A stretch of 64,000 nucleotides of DNA from SHLQ01 sp964562985 (lineage in GTDB: Bacteria > Actinomycetota > Acidimicrobiia > Acidimicrobiales > SHLQ01), in NCBI GenBank assembly GCA_964562985.1, contig CAZLWE010000007.1, positions 1-64,000 of the forward strand, given 5' to 3'. A program made the translations under genes and the position numbers. The notes under the pieces are model-generated. The model saw only the letters and a program-made list of their open reading frames with translations, was not told where the DNA came from and did not search any database. Every line of letters begins with the position of its first letter. Positions within the stretch are counted from its first letter, which is position 1. This document shows positions 8,094-15,103 of this stretch, piece after piece.

Positions 8094-8789
8094 ATGCCCG
8101 TGGTGAAGATCGATCGCTCGCATCCGATGCGTGCCAACGAATTGACTTCGATCGCCCAGGTTCTTCGGGCCTTCCTGTCATTTGGATCGCCCCGGGTCAT
8201 GATCGCTGCAATCGCCGTCTTGGGATTCGCTCGTCTTGGCCTTGGCGGCTTGGGTTGGTTTGACCTTTTCCTTGCACTGCTCGTGGCGTTGTTAGCGGGT
8301 CCGGTTGAATGGGTTATCCATAGGACGCTGCTCCATGCTCCCGATGACTCGTTTCGAATGCGCCGGCTCAAAACTGGCACCGGGCACCGTCAGCACCACC
8401 TCGACCCGCACGATGTTGGTTGGGCACTGCTGGGTTGGATGGACGCTGCGATCTTCATCGTCTTACTCGCAGCTTTCGCGGCTACCTGGACGGTGCCGTT
8501 GGCGCTGATTGGGGGCGTCGGAGTTGTGAACGCGTGGATGACTGCGTGGGTGATGTCAGTCGCTGGGTTAGCGCACTACGAGTGGACCCACCTGCTGATA
8601 CACACGCGCTACCGGCCAAAGACCCGGTTCTATCGCCGCCTCGCCGCGAACCACCGACTTCATCACTACCGCAACGAGCACTACTGGCTCGGGGTCACCT
8701 CAAACCTTGGTGATCGAGTACTGCAGACGCTACCCGCTGCTACGAGTGACGTGCCGCTTTCGCAAACCGCGCGGAACCTCGACCACTGA
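8094..8789 (+). CDS. Fatty acid hydroxylase / sterol desaturase-family membrane protein
   Basis: Integral membrane di-iron oxygenase of the PF04116 type, 231 residues. The histidine clusters are visible: H-R-T-L-L-H, H-R-Q-H-H, a later H-Y-E-W-T-H, and H-R-L-H-H-Y near the C terminus, expected to bind two irons. Hydrophobic segments flank them (about residues 30-70 and 115-165). The substrate could be a fatty acyl chain, sterol or carotenoid; family members include carotenoid hydroxylases, and context does not decide. Start: ATG at 8094, with an alternative in-frame TTG at 8076. It is followed after 33 bp by glnS on the same strand. Confidence 0.85.
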   Translation: MPVVKIDRSHPMRANELTSIAQVLRAFLSFGSPRVMIAAIAVLGFARLGLGGLGWFDLFLALLVALLAGPVEWVIHRTLLHAPDDSFRMRRLKTGTGHRQHHLDPHDVGWALLGWMDAAIFIVLLAAFAATWTVPLALIGGVGVVNAWMTAWVMSVAGLAHYEWTHLLIHTRYRPKTRFYRRLAANHRLHHYRNEHYWLGVTSNLGDRVLQTLPAATSDVPLSQTARNLDH

Positions 8790-8822
8790 ACGACCTGCGG
8801 CTCAACACGACCTCGTAGGCTT

Positions 8823-10517
8823 GTGGGCGTGACTACCAACAGCGACGATGGCGTCGAACGCGGTCCCGACTTTATTCGGGAGAAGATCAACACCGACAAC
8901 GAGAGTGGCAAGTACTCGTCGCGTGTACAGACGCGGTTTCCGCCTGAACCGAATGGCTATCTGCACATCGGGCATGCCAAGTCGATCTGTCTGAACTTTG
9001 GCATCGCTGCTGACTACGACGGTACCTGCAAGCTGCGCTTCGACGACACCAACCCCGAGACCGAAGACCAGGACTTCGTCGACGGGATCATCGATGACGT
9101 CCGCTGGCTGGGCTTTGAGCCTGACGAGGTCGTCTACGCGTCGGACTATTTCGAGCAGCTCTATCTGTGGGCCGAGTTACTGATCGAGCGTGGGCTTGCC
9201 TTCGTAGACGACCAAGACGCCGAGACCATTTCTGAGCAGCGCGGCGGATTCACGACACCGGGTATCAACAGCCCGTTCCGAGATCGGAGTGTCGAGGAAA
9301 ATCTCACCTTGTTCCGGGGTATGCGAGTCGGCGAATTCGAGGACGGCTCACGGGTGCTACGCGCCAAGATCGACATGCAGCACGAGAACATGTGGATGCG
9401 TGACCCCGTGCTCTATCGCATTCGCCGTGCGCATCATCAGCGCACCGGCACCGAATGGATCCTGTTCCCGACCTACGACTGGGCGCACGGCCAGAGCGAT
9501 GCCATCGAGCGTGTCACGCACAGCATCTGCACACTGGAGTTCGACAGCCATCGTCCCCTGTACGACTGGTGCCTTGAGAACCTCGATCTCCCGGCCGAAA
9601 AGCCTGAGCAGACCGAGTTCGCTCGCCTCAACCTGACGCACACCATCACGTCGAAGCGGCGCTTGCGTCAACTTGTCGAAGATGGCGTGGTCGATGGCTG
9701 GGACGACCCTCGCATGCCGACGCTTCGCGGGCTGCGTCGTCGCGGGTACCCGGCTTCGGCGATCCGAGCTTTCATGGACCACATTGGCGTAGCAAAGTCG
9801 AATAGCACTCACGACATCGAACTACTGGAGTCGTTCATCCGGACCGAGCTCAACGCCTCGGCACTCCGACGAATGGCGGTGCTAAATCCGCTGAAGGTCG
9901 TCATCACCAACTGGCCCGAAGGCCAGGAGGACCTTCGCGAGGCGATCAACAACCCGGAGGACGACAACGCTGGTACCCGCCAGGTGCCGTTCAGCGGCGA
10001 GTTGTGGATCGAACAAGACGATTTCAAACTCGACCCACCGCCGAAGTACTACCGGCTCACCCCGGGTCGAGAAGTACGGTTGCGCGCTGGCTACTTCATC
10101 ACCGCTACCGACGCGGTGACCGACGATGACGGCAACGTGATCGAAGTGCATTGCACCTACGATCCCGAGACCGCCGGGGGACAGGCCCCCGACGGCCGCA
10201 AGGTGAAGTCGACTATCCATTGGGTGTCCGCGGCCACCGCGGTAGATGCAACCGTGCACCTCTATAACCGCTTGTTCACTGACTCGCATCCGGGTTCGGG
10301 CGACACCGACGCGTTCGAGAGTCTCAACCCCGACTCACGCGAGACGGTGCAGGCCAAGCTCGAGCCGGCCCTAGCCGACGTTGAGGCGGGTCAGGTCGTG
10401 CAGTTCGAACGCCTGGGATACTTCGCGGCCGACCTCGATGACCCAGCCGTGTTCCACCGCACCGTCGGCCTCCGAGACGAATGGGCCAACATCCAAAAGC
10501 GCCGCAAGAACAGCTAG
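8823..10517 (+). CDS. glnS: Glutamine--tRNA ligase
   Basis: Class I aminoacyl-tRNA synthetase charging tRNA-Gln directly with glutamine. The 564 residues match bacterial GlnRS length. Visible are the class I motif P-P-E-P-N-G-Y-L-H-I-G-H-A-K near residue 40, the E-D-Q-D-F segment, and a KMSKS-like T-S-K-R-R-L at about residue 277, followed by the two-part anticodon-binding beta-barrel domain. Start codon GTG at 8823, with a second in-frame GTG two codons on. Many actinobacteria lack GlnRS and make Gln-tRNA by GatCAB transamidation, so its presence is notable. Convergent with a lipoprotein gene seven bases away. Confidence 0.97.
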   Translation: MGVTTNSDDGVERGPDFIREKINTDNESGKYSSRVQTRFPPEPNGYLHIGHAKSICLNFGIAADYDGTCKLRFDDTNPETEDQDFVDGIIDDVRWLGFEPDEVVYASDYFEQLYLWAELLIERGLAFVDDQDAETISEQRGGFTTPGINSPFRDRSVEENLTLFRGMRVGEFEDGSRVLRAKIDMQHENMWMRDPVLYRIRRAHHQRTGTEWILFPTYDWAHGQSDAIERVTHSICTLEFDSHRPLYDWCLENLDLPAEKPEQTEFARLNLTHTITSKRRLRQLVEDGVVDGWDDPRMPTLRGLRRRGYPASAIRAFMDHIGVAKSNSTHDIELLESFIRTELNASALRRMAVLNPLKVVITNWPEGQEDLREAINNPEDDNAGTRQVPFSGELWIEQDDFKLDPPPKYYRLTPGREVRLRAGYFITATDAVTDDDGNVIEVHCTYDPETAGGQAPDGRKVKSTIHWVSAATAVDATVHLYNRLFTDSHPGSGDTDAFESLNPDSRETVQAKLEPALADVEAGQVVQFERLGYFAADLDDPAVFHRTVGLRDEWANIQKRRKNS

Positions 10518-10524
10518 CCGACGG

Positions 10525-11802
10525 CTAGATCACTCTGGTCAGGTTGTACGCGTGGATATTGCCATCGTGGGCGCCGAAGAAGAGGTGGTCATCAACGACG
10601 ACTGGTGATGTCCAGACGAGATCGCCGACAGGAAGCTGGTGGAGGCTTTGGCCGCTTTGGCGGTCGAGCACGTGCAGATTGCCGTCGCTCGAACCGACAT
10701 AGATCCGATCCTCGGTGATCGCCGCCGACGACAGCACCTCGGTGAGGTCCGTGGCCCAAATTATTTCGCCAGTAGCGCTAGCGCCATCGAGGGCGAGGAA
10801 ACCGCCGTCGCGAGAACCGACGTAGATCACACCGTCGGCCACGGCTGGCGTGGCGAAGACGGCGGCCGTGGTTCGGATACCCCATCGGACATCACCAGTT
10901 CGATGCTCAAGTACTCGAATCACGCCATCGTCGGAGCCGAATGTCACCGAGGCGGGGGTGTCCTCGTCGACGGCTGGAAGGAAGGCTCCCGAGGAGAAGA
11001 TAGGCCCTTGGGCGTTGAAACGCCAGACCTCTTCGCCGGTGGACGCATCAAGGGTGTAGAAGACGCCGTCGATCGAGCCGATTGAAAGTAGGCCGTCGAC
11101 TACGAGCGGCGACGAGAGGATCCCGGCACCGGTTTCGAATCGCCAGACCTCTTGGCCACTCGCAGCATCGAGCGCGTACACGAAGTTGTCGAATGCTCCG
11201 AAGTAGACGAGGCCGTTGGCGACGGTCGGCGAGCTCTGCTGGCCGCCACCGCCCAGCTGGAAGCGCCAGATCTCCCCGCCATCAGCAGCATTAACCGCAT
11301 AGAAGAGATTGTCGTCGGCGCCAAAGTAGGCCACTCCGTCGACAACGGCTGGGGAGGATCGAACGAGCCCGCCGGTCTGGAACCGCCACACCTCCTCGCC
11401 GGTAGATGCGTCAAGTGCGTATAGGGCATTGTCGAACGTGCCGCCGATGACCAGGCCGTTTACAACAGCAGGCGAGGATTCGACGATGCCCCCCGTCGCG
11501 GTTTGCCACAGCAACTCGGGTGCATTGCTTCCCTCGGCGTTGCCATCGAAGGCCCGCCGGTCGGGACCGCCGCGAAACGCGGTCCACTCATCAAAGCCGA
11601 TCGAACCGCTCGGGCTCACCGCCGCAGGCGACTGCGTGCTGGTGGTGTCCTCGGTAGTCGGCGCCGCGGTGGTGGAACCGGGAGCCGCGTCGGTCTCGGC
11701 TTCGGCCACCGTCGACGGTGCTGCTGTTTCGGGAGCATCGCTTGAACACCCGACCACGAGTAGTGCCAAGACGATGGTCAGTGCGACGGAGCGGGGGTTC
11801 AT
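10525..11802 (-). CDS. Lipoprotein with PQQ-like beta-propeller repeats
   Basis: Exported lipoprotein: hydrophobic signal peptide ending in the lipobox V-V-G-C-S at residues ~16-20, then a Thr/Ala/Pro-rich linker to ~residue 65. At least seven copies of a PQQ/BamB-like blade repeat follow (S-S-P-A-V-V-x-G-x-x-Y-x-G-x-x-D...Y-A-L-D-A-x-T-G-E-E-V-W-R-F). It should form a beta-propeller on the outer face of the cytoplasmic membrane. No PQQ dehydrogenase active site is recognisable, so a scaffold or binding role is more likely than catalysis. The repeats are very regular at DNA level. Convergent with glnS. Confidence 0.88.
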   Translation of the reverse strand: MNPRSVALTIVLALLVVGCSSDAPETAAPSTVAEAETDAAPGSTTAAPTTEDTTSTQSPAAVSPSGSIGFDEWTAFRGGPDRRAFDGNAEGSNAPELLWQTATGGIVESSPAVVNGLVIGGTFDNALYALDASTGEEVWRFQTGGLVRSSPAVVDGVAYFGADDNLFYAVNAADGGEIWRFQLGGGGQQSSPTVANGLVYFGAFDNFVYALDAASGQEVWRFETGAGILSSPLVVDGLLSIGSIDGVFYTLDASTGEEVWRFNAQGPIFSSGAFLPAVDEDTPASVTFGSDDGVIRVLEHRTGDVRWGIRTTAAVFATPAVADGVIYVGSRDGGFLALDGASATGEIIWATDLTEVLSSAAITEDRIYVGSSDGNLHVLDRQSGQSLHQLPVGDLVWTSPVVVDDHLFFGAHDGNIHAYNLTRVI

Positions 11803-11892
11803 CGGTTCCTTCGATCGAGTGAAGACATGAACCCGATTCGTGGCTCACAAAGTCCGCGTAAAGCGTATCCGAGCCGGTGTGACAGACGGCGC

Positions 11893-11921
11893 TTGACTTA
11901 AGCGATCGCTCAAGTCACTAT
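11893..11921 (+). promoter_or_regulatory. Sigma70-like promoter of the DCC/TetR operon
   Basis: TTGACT (11893-11898) and CACTAT (11916-11921) are separated by 17 bp, a good -35/-10 pair. A 16-bp palindrome covers the spacer. Start of the first gene is ~54 bp downstream. Confidence 0.6.
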
Positions 11922-11949
11922 TAGGGACATAGTTTAAGCAGTTGCTCAA
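11898..11949. promoter_or_regulatory. Two TetR-type operators
   Basis: TTAAGCGATCGCTCAA (11898-11913) and TTAAGCAGTTGCTCAA (11934-11949) are two near-identical inverted repeats with centres 36 bp apart. The first overlaps the promoter spacer and the second lies just after the expected start site. A TetR-family gene ends the operon, so autorepression is the simplest reading. Confidence 0.7.
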
Positions 11950-11974
11950 ATGAGACTCCACGAAAGGGAAATCT

Positions 11975-12394
11975 ATGAACTATCTACTTCTCACCTACCT
12001 CATCTACGCCGGGGCGGCGATTGCGCTTACCGGTTTGCTTGCGAAGACGTTGTTCGCAAACGGAGCCGTATTTTTGGCTGAAGTCTTCGACAACACCGCG
12101 ATGGCGAAAGCTGTCAACCGAATGTTGGTCGTCGGCTTCTACATGCTGAACCTTGGCTACGCATTTCTCATCTTCAAGGCCGGCGGAGCGGAAACGGCGA
12201 TTGAGGCAACGGAGAACCTGGTAACCAAGATCGGCCTCCTGCTGGTCAGCCTCGGAGTCATCCACTTTGTGAATATGGCGGTCTTCTGGAAGATCAAACG
12301 GAGCGGTGAAATCGACCAGTACGTACCGGCAGTGCCCACGGCTATGGTGCCGCCTCCGCCACGCCCGACCGTTCCCCCAATGAACCACATCTGA
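11975..12394 (+). CDS. Small membrane protein, three predicted helices
   Basis: A 139-residue integral membrane protein of unrecognised family. Hydrophobic helices lie at about residues 4-27, 48-70 and 84-107, followed by a hydrophilic proline-rich cytoplasmic tail with P-P-P-P-R-P. There are no catalytic motifs or cysteines. It is the first gene of an operon with a DCC thiol-disulfide protein (3 bp gap) and a TetR regulator. I infer that it is a membrane partner of the redox protein. Preceded by gaaaggg as a ribosome site. Confidence 0.75.
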   Translation: MNYLLLTYLIYAGAAIALTGLLAKTLFANGAVFLAEVFDNTAMAKAVNRMLVVGFYMLNLGYAFLIFKAGGAETAIEATENLVTKIGLLLVSLGVIHFVNMAVFWKIKRSGEIDQYVPAVPTAMVPPPPRPTVPPMNHI

Positions 12395-12397
12395 ACA

Positions 12398-12838
12398 ATG
12401 GGAACCCCGCACTTTCCAACGCCGGCACGACTCACCGTCATCTACGACGAGCACTGCGAGTTGTGCCGGCGGTGTCGTCACTGGCTGGCGACGCAGTCGA
12501 CCTACATCGATCTGCAGTTCTACGCGTGTGGTGATCCGCGAGTCCAGGAGCTCTACGGCGACTACCCCTGGTATCGCATCGAGCTGATGGTCGTGACCGA
12601 TGGGGGACAGGCATGGATCGGGCCCGAAGCATTCCTCATGTGCTTGTGGGCGACGCGGCGGTGGCGAGCGATGAGCTTCAGGCTCCGTGGCACGGCCTTT
12701 GGGCCATTAGCTGAGCGGTTCTTTCATGCGCTCTCTGACAATCGGGCCACCATTTCGGGGATGCTTCGGCCACACACCTGCGACGGCGACACGTGCCAAG
12801 TTGCATCTCCTCCTGGCCAGATGAGCGTCTGGAGGTAG
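12398..12838 (+). CDS. DCC-family (DUF393) thiol-disulfide oxidoreductase-like protein
   Basis: A 146-residue protein with the DUF393 signature near the N terminus: V-I-Y-D-E-H-C-E-L-C-R-R-C-R, a CxxC motif on a thioredoxin-like fold with an extra Cys three residues on. A second cysteine pair occurs near the C terminus (H-T-C-D-G-D-T-C). It is presumed to catalyse dithiol exchange; substrate unknown. It lies between the small membrane gene and the TetR gene, with a 2-bp gap to the latter. The operon context suggests a regulated redox or stress module. Confidence 0.82.
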   Translation: MGTPHFPTPARLTVIYDEHCELCRRCRHWLATQSTYIDLQFYACGDPRVQELYGDYPWYRIELMVVTDGGQAWIGPEAFLMCLWATRRWRAMSFRLRGTAFGPLAERFFHALSDNRATISGMLRPHTCDGDTCQVASPPGQMSVWR

Positions 12839-12840
12839 GG

Positions 12841-13542
12841 ATGACTAACGTCATCAGGGCAATGGCCAAGAGCACCAAACCCACAGACAAGGCTGAAGCC
12901 GAAGCGCCGAAACGTCGCACGAGTTCTGGCGACGAGACTCGGGCCCGAATCGTGGAGGCAGCACTCGAGACGCTCAAGAGCGAAGGAATTGTCGGCACCA
13001 GCGCTCGGGCGATTGCCCGTCAGGGTGACTTCAATCAGGCGCTGATCTTCTACCACTTCGGCTCGGTCGATGATCTCGTCGTGGCGGCGGTTTCGGAGAT
13101 GAGCCGTCGGCGAATGGGGAACCACAAACCCAAGCTCGAGTCCGCGGGATCGCTCACCGAGCTGATTGCGATCGGACGCGAGATCCACAACGACGACTTG
13201 GTCGCTGACAACATGGCGGTTCTCACCCAAGCTTTCGCTGGGGCGAGGGCAAAAAGTGAAATTGGGGCCAAGCTCTACACCGAGCTTCAACCGTGGACCG
13301 ACCTGGTCACCGATGCCGTTCGGCGGGTACTCGACGAAAATGCCTTCGCCAAGGCCATCAACGCCGAACACATCGCTCAGGTCATCAGTGCGTTGTTTCT
13401 CGGGATCGAGTTGCTCGAAGATCTCGATCCCGAACGAGGCTCAGCTGAAGGACTATTTGACACGCTCGAAGGCCTTGCCCGAATACTCGAACTCCTTCTT
13501 CAGAGCCCAACAGTTGCAGAAACCGTCGAAGGGGCCAGCTAG
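12841..13542 (+). CDS. TetR-family transcriptional regulator
   Basis: A 233-residue repressor with an N-terminal TetR helix-turn-helix at about residues 30-75 (E-T-R-A-R-I-V-E-A-A-L-E-T-L through A-R-A-I-A-R-Q-G-D-F-N-Q-A-L-I-F-Y-H-F). A ligand-binding helical domain follows. Start: ATG at 12841 with GGAGG at 12831-12835, five bases upstream; the upstream frame lacks such a site. The two palindromes at 11898-11949 are likely its operators. Its stop codon shares CTAG with that of the convergent downstream gene. The ligand cannot be deduced. Confidence 0.93.
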   Translation: MTNVIRAMAKSTKPTDKAEAEAPKRRTSSGDETRARIVEAALETLKSEGIVGTSARAIARQGDFNQALIFYHFGSVDDLVVAAVSEMSRRRMGNHKPKLESAGSLTELIAIGREIHNDDLVADNMAVLTQAFAGARAKSEIGAKLYTELQPWTDLVTDAVRRVLDENAFAKAINAEHIAQVISALFLGIELLEDLDPERGSAEGLFDTLEGLARILELLLQSPTVAETVEGAS

Positions 13543-13847
13543 CGACGCGCTGCTCGGCCGGCGTCGGTTAGCGACAAGATCTGCGGCTTGCCCCGTTTGG
13601 CGAGAAGCTTGGTTGCCTCAAGGTGCAGCTTGACCGACGTGGTGTACCAGGCAGGCGAGCTGTTCTCCCAGAGCGTTGCTGGGGTGCGGCGTTCAACCTC
13701 GTCGATCAGCAACTTGTTCGCTAGTTCGCCCGCATCGTCGATGGCAGCGAGGATCGCATCGCGAACCGGTTCGTAGATCGAAACGGCGATCGACATGTCG
13801 TCGCGTCCAGTATTTGGGTTCTTCATCATGATTCGGTCGTCACTCAT
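13539..13847 (-). CDS. Small winged-helix-like hypothetical protein (DUF6958-like)
   Basis: A 102-residue soluble protein. It begins near K-N-P-N-T-G-R and continues through Y-E-P-V-R-D-A-I-L-A-A-I and W-Y-T-T-S-V-K-L-H-L-E-A-T-K-L-L-A, a pattern I associate with small K-N-P-N...Y-E...W-x-x-x-V-K-L-D-L-E-A proteins annotated as DUF6958. The C-terminal helix-turn-strand is compatible with a winged helix. No catalytic residues are visible. Its stop overlaps that of the tetR gene. An internal ATG 17 codons in (M-S-I-A-V-S-I-Y) is an alternative start. Function unknown. Confidence 0.65.
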   Translation of the reverse strand: MSDDRIMMKNPNTGRDDMSIAVSIYEPVRDAILAAIDDAGELANKLLIDEVERRTPATLWENSSPAWYTTSVKLHLEATKLLAKRGKPQILSLTDAGRAARR

Positions 13848-13945
13848 CGATCGCTCGCAAAATCTGTGGACTGTGAGCGACTATAGGCATGCGGAGCGAC
13901 CAGAGAACTCAAACTGTCGTCGTTGAGCGGTTACAACGGGCACTA

Positions 13946-13959
13946 TGCAAACGTTTGCA
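13946..13959. promoter_or_regulatory. LacI-type palindromic operator candidate
   Basis: TGCAAACGTTTGCA is a perfect 14-bp palindrome with the central CG typical of LacI/PurR-family operators. It lies 15 bp before the flavin reductase start codon. No LacI-family gene is in the window. Confidence 0.5.
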
Positions 13960-13973
13960 GTACGGTGACACCC

Positions 13974-14462
13974 ATGAGCGAGACAATCGATCCGAAGTAC
14001 TTCCGCCAGGTCATGGGCCAGGTTCCAACCACGGTCACTGTCGTCACCGGCATGGTTGAAGATGCGCCTATTGCCATGGTGATCGGAAGTTTTGTTTCCG
14101 TGTCGCTCGAACCGCCCCTCGCCGGCTTCTTCTGCACCAACGGTTCCTACAGCTGGGAACAACTCAAGAAGGCCGATGTCCTCGGCGTGAACGTGCTCGG
14201 CGAGCATCAAATCGATGTGAGCAATGCGTGTATGCGCGACCTCAGCGAACGCTTCGACGGCCTCGACTGGGAAGTTACAGACGGGGCTCCTCGAATTGCT
14301 GACTGCACCGCGTGGCTGACGTTGACCGAGCATCAGATTCTGCCCGCTGGCGACCACGAATTCGGTCTCTACAACGTGACATCGATGAGCATCCCAGACG
14401 AGGCGAAACCGCCAGTGATCTTCTACGGCGGCGCGTATCGGACACTCGAATCTGGCGACTAG
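13974..14462 (+). CDS. Flavin reductase family protein
   Basis: A 162-residue member of the FMN-binding flavin reductase domain family, which uses NAD(P)H to reduce FMN or FAD, usually for a partner monooxygenase. Visible: F-R-Q-V-M-G-Q-V-P-T-T-V-T-V-V-T-G near the N terminus, S-F-V-S-V-S-L-E-P-P-L, and F-C-T-N-G-S-Y-S-W. The ATG at 13974 is preferred over an upstream start at 13923 because the fold begins here. It is the first gene of a tightly packed run with a DUF3291 protein, a zinc-ribbon peptide and a HisD-like dehydrogenase. A perfect palindrome precedes it. The flavin consumer is not obvious. Confidence 0.9.
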   Translation: MSETIDPKYFRQVMGQVPTTVTVVTGMVEDAPIAMVIGSFVSVSLEPPLAGFFCTNGSYSWEQLKKADVLGVNVLGEHQIDVSNACMRDLSERFDGLDWEVTDGAPRIADCTAWLTLTEHQILPAGDHEFGLYNVTSMSIPDEAKPPVIFYGGAYRTLESGD

Positions 14463-14471
14463 CGTGGCCAG

Positions 14472-14936
14472 ATGTCCGATTGGCACCTCGCCCAGTTCAA
14501 TGTGGCGAAGATTCGCTACCCCCTAGAAGATCCGCGGATGGCGGAGTTTGTCGACAATCTTGACCGCATCAATGGGTTAGGGGATGCGTCGCCTGGTTGG
14601 GTTTGGCGGTACTCCACCGACTCGGGCAACTCGATGGACGAACGAATCTTCGATGACCCCGACATCGCACTGAATTTCACGATCTGGGAAGACGTTGACT
14701 CACTGAGGGCGTACACCTACAAGTCGGACCATAAGGACTTTCTTCGGAGGCGCCGCGAGTGGTTTGTCGACATGCCCGAGTGGCCGATCGTAGTGATGTG
14801 GTGGGTTCCCGCCGGCACGATTCCAACCCTCGCGGAGGCCAAGCTTCGGCTCGAGCAGCTCCGAGACCATGGACCAGATCAAGACGCGTTCACGTTTCGC
14901 CAGACGTACCCGGCCCCAGAAGAACCGAGTCGGTAG
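14472..14936 (+). CDS. DUF3291 family protein
   Basis: A 154-residue protein of the DUF3291 family, a dimeric alpha-beta-barrel fold without assigned activity. Typical elements: W-H-L-A-Q-F-N-V-A at the start, F-V-D-N-L-D-R-I-N near residue 30, F-T-I-W-E-D-V-D-S-L-R-A-Y-T-Y, H-K-D-F-L-R-R-R-R-E-W-F, and W-W-V-P-A-G-T-I-P-T. It starts ten bases after the flavin reductase stop, so co-transcription is likely. Its stop overlaps the GTG of the next gene (TAGTG). Confidence 0.85.
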   Translation: MSDWHLAQFNVAKIRYPLEDPRMAEFVDNLDRINGLGDASPGWVWRYSTDSGNSMDERIFDDPDIALNFTIWEDVDSLRAYTYKSDHKDFLRRRREWFVDMPEWPIVVMWWVPAGTIPTLAEAKLRLEQLRDHGPDQDAFTFRQTYPAPEEPSR

Positions 14937-15094
14937 TGTCCGAGCTTTGGGACGAGGGCGACGAAGACCCGTCACCGATTTGCCCGTTCTGCGGAGTCAG
15001 TGCGTTGCCTGCCGAGACACCGGGCCAGGAACCGATTTGTGAGAACGCCGCCTGTGCAACCTTTGGCGAGCCGATCGCTGACTCGTTCTCGTAG
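14936..15094 (+). CDS. Small zinc-ribbon-like protein, 52 residues
   Basis: Short protein with I-C-P-F-C-G near residue 15 and I-C-E-N-A-A-C near residue 35, two cysteine pairs that fit a single zinc ribbon. The GTG start overlaps the previous stop by one base (TAGTG), and the next gene begins nine bases after it, so translational coupling within the operon supports it being real. No homologue is recognised; it could bind metal or a partner protein. Confidence 0.6.
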   Translation: MSELWDEGDEDPSPICPFCGVSALPAETPGQEPICENAACATFGEPIADSFS

Positions 15095-15103
15095 GGTGAA
15101 GCC

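Noticed and set aside
11100..11424. DNA repeats in the beta-propeller gene as mobile repeats
   Set aside because: Their period follows the protein blade repeat and they stay in frame.
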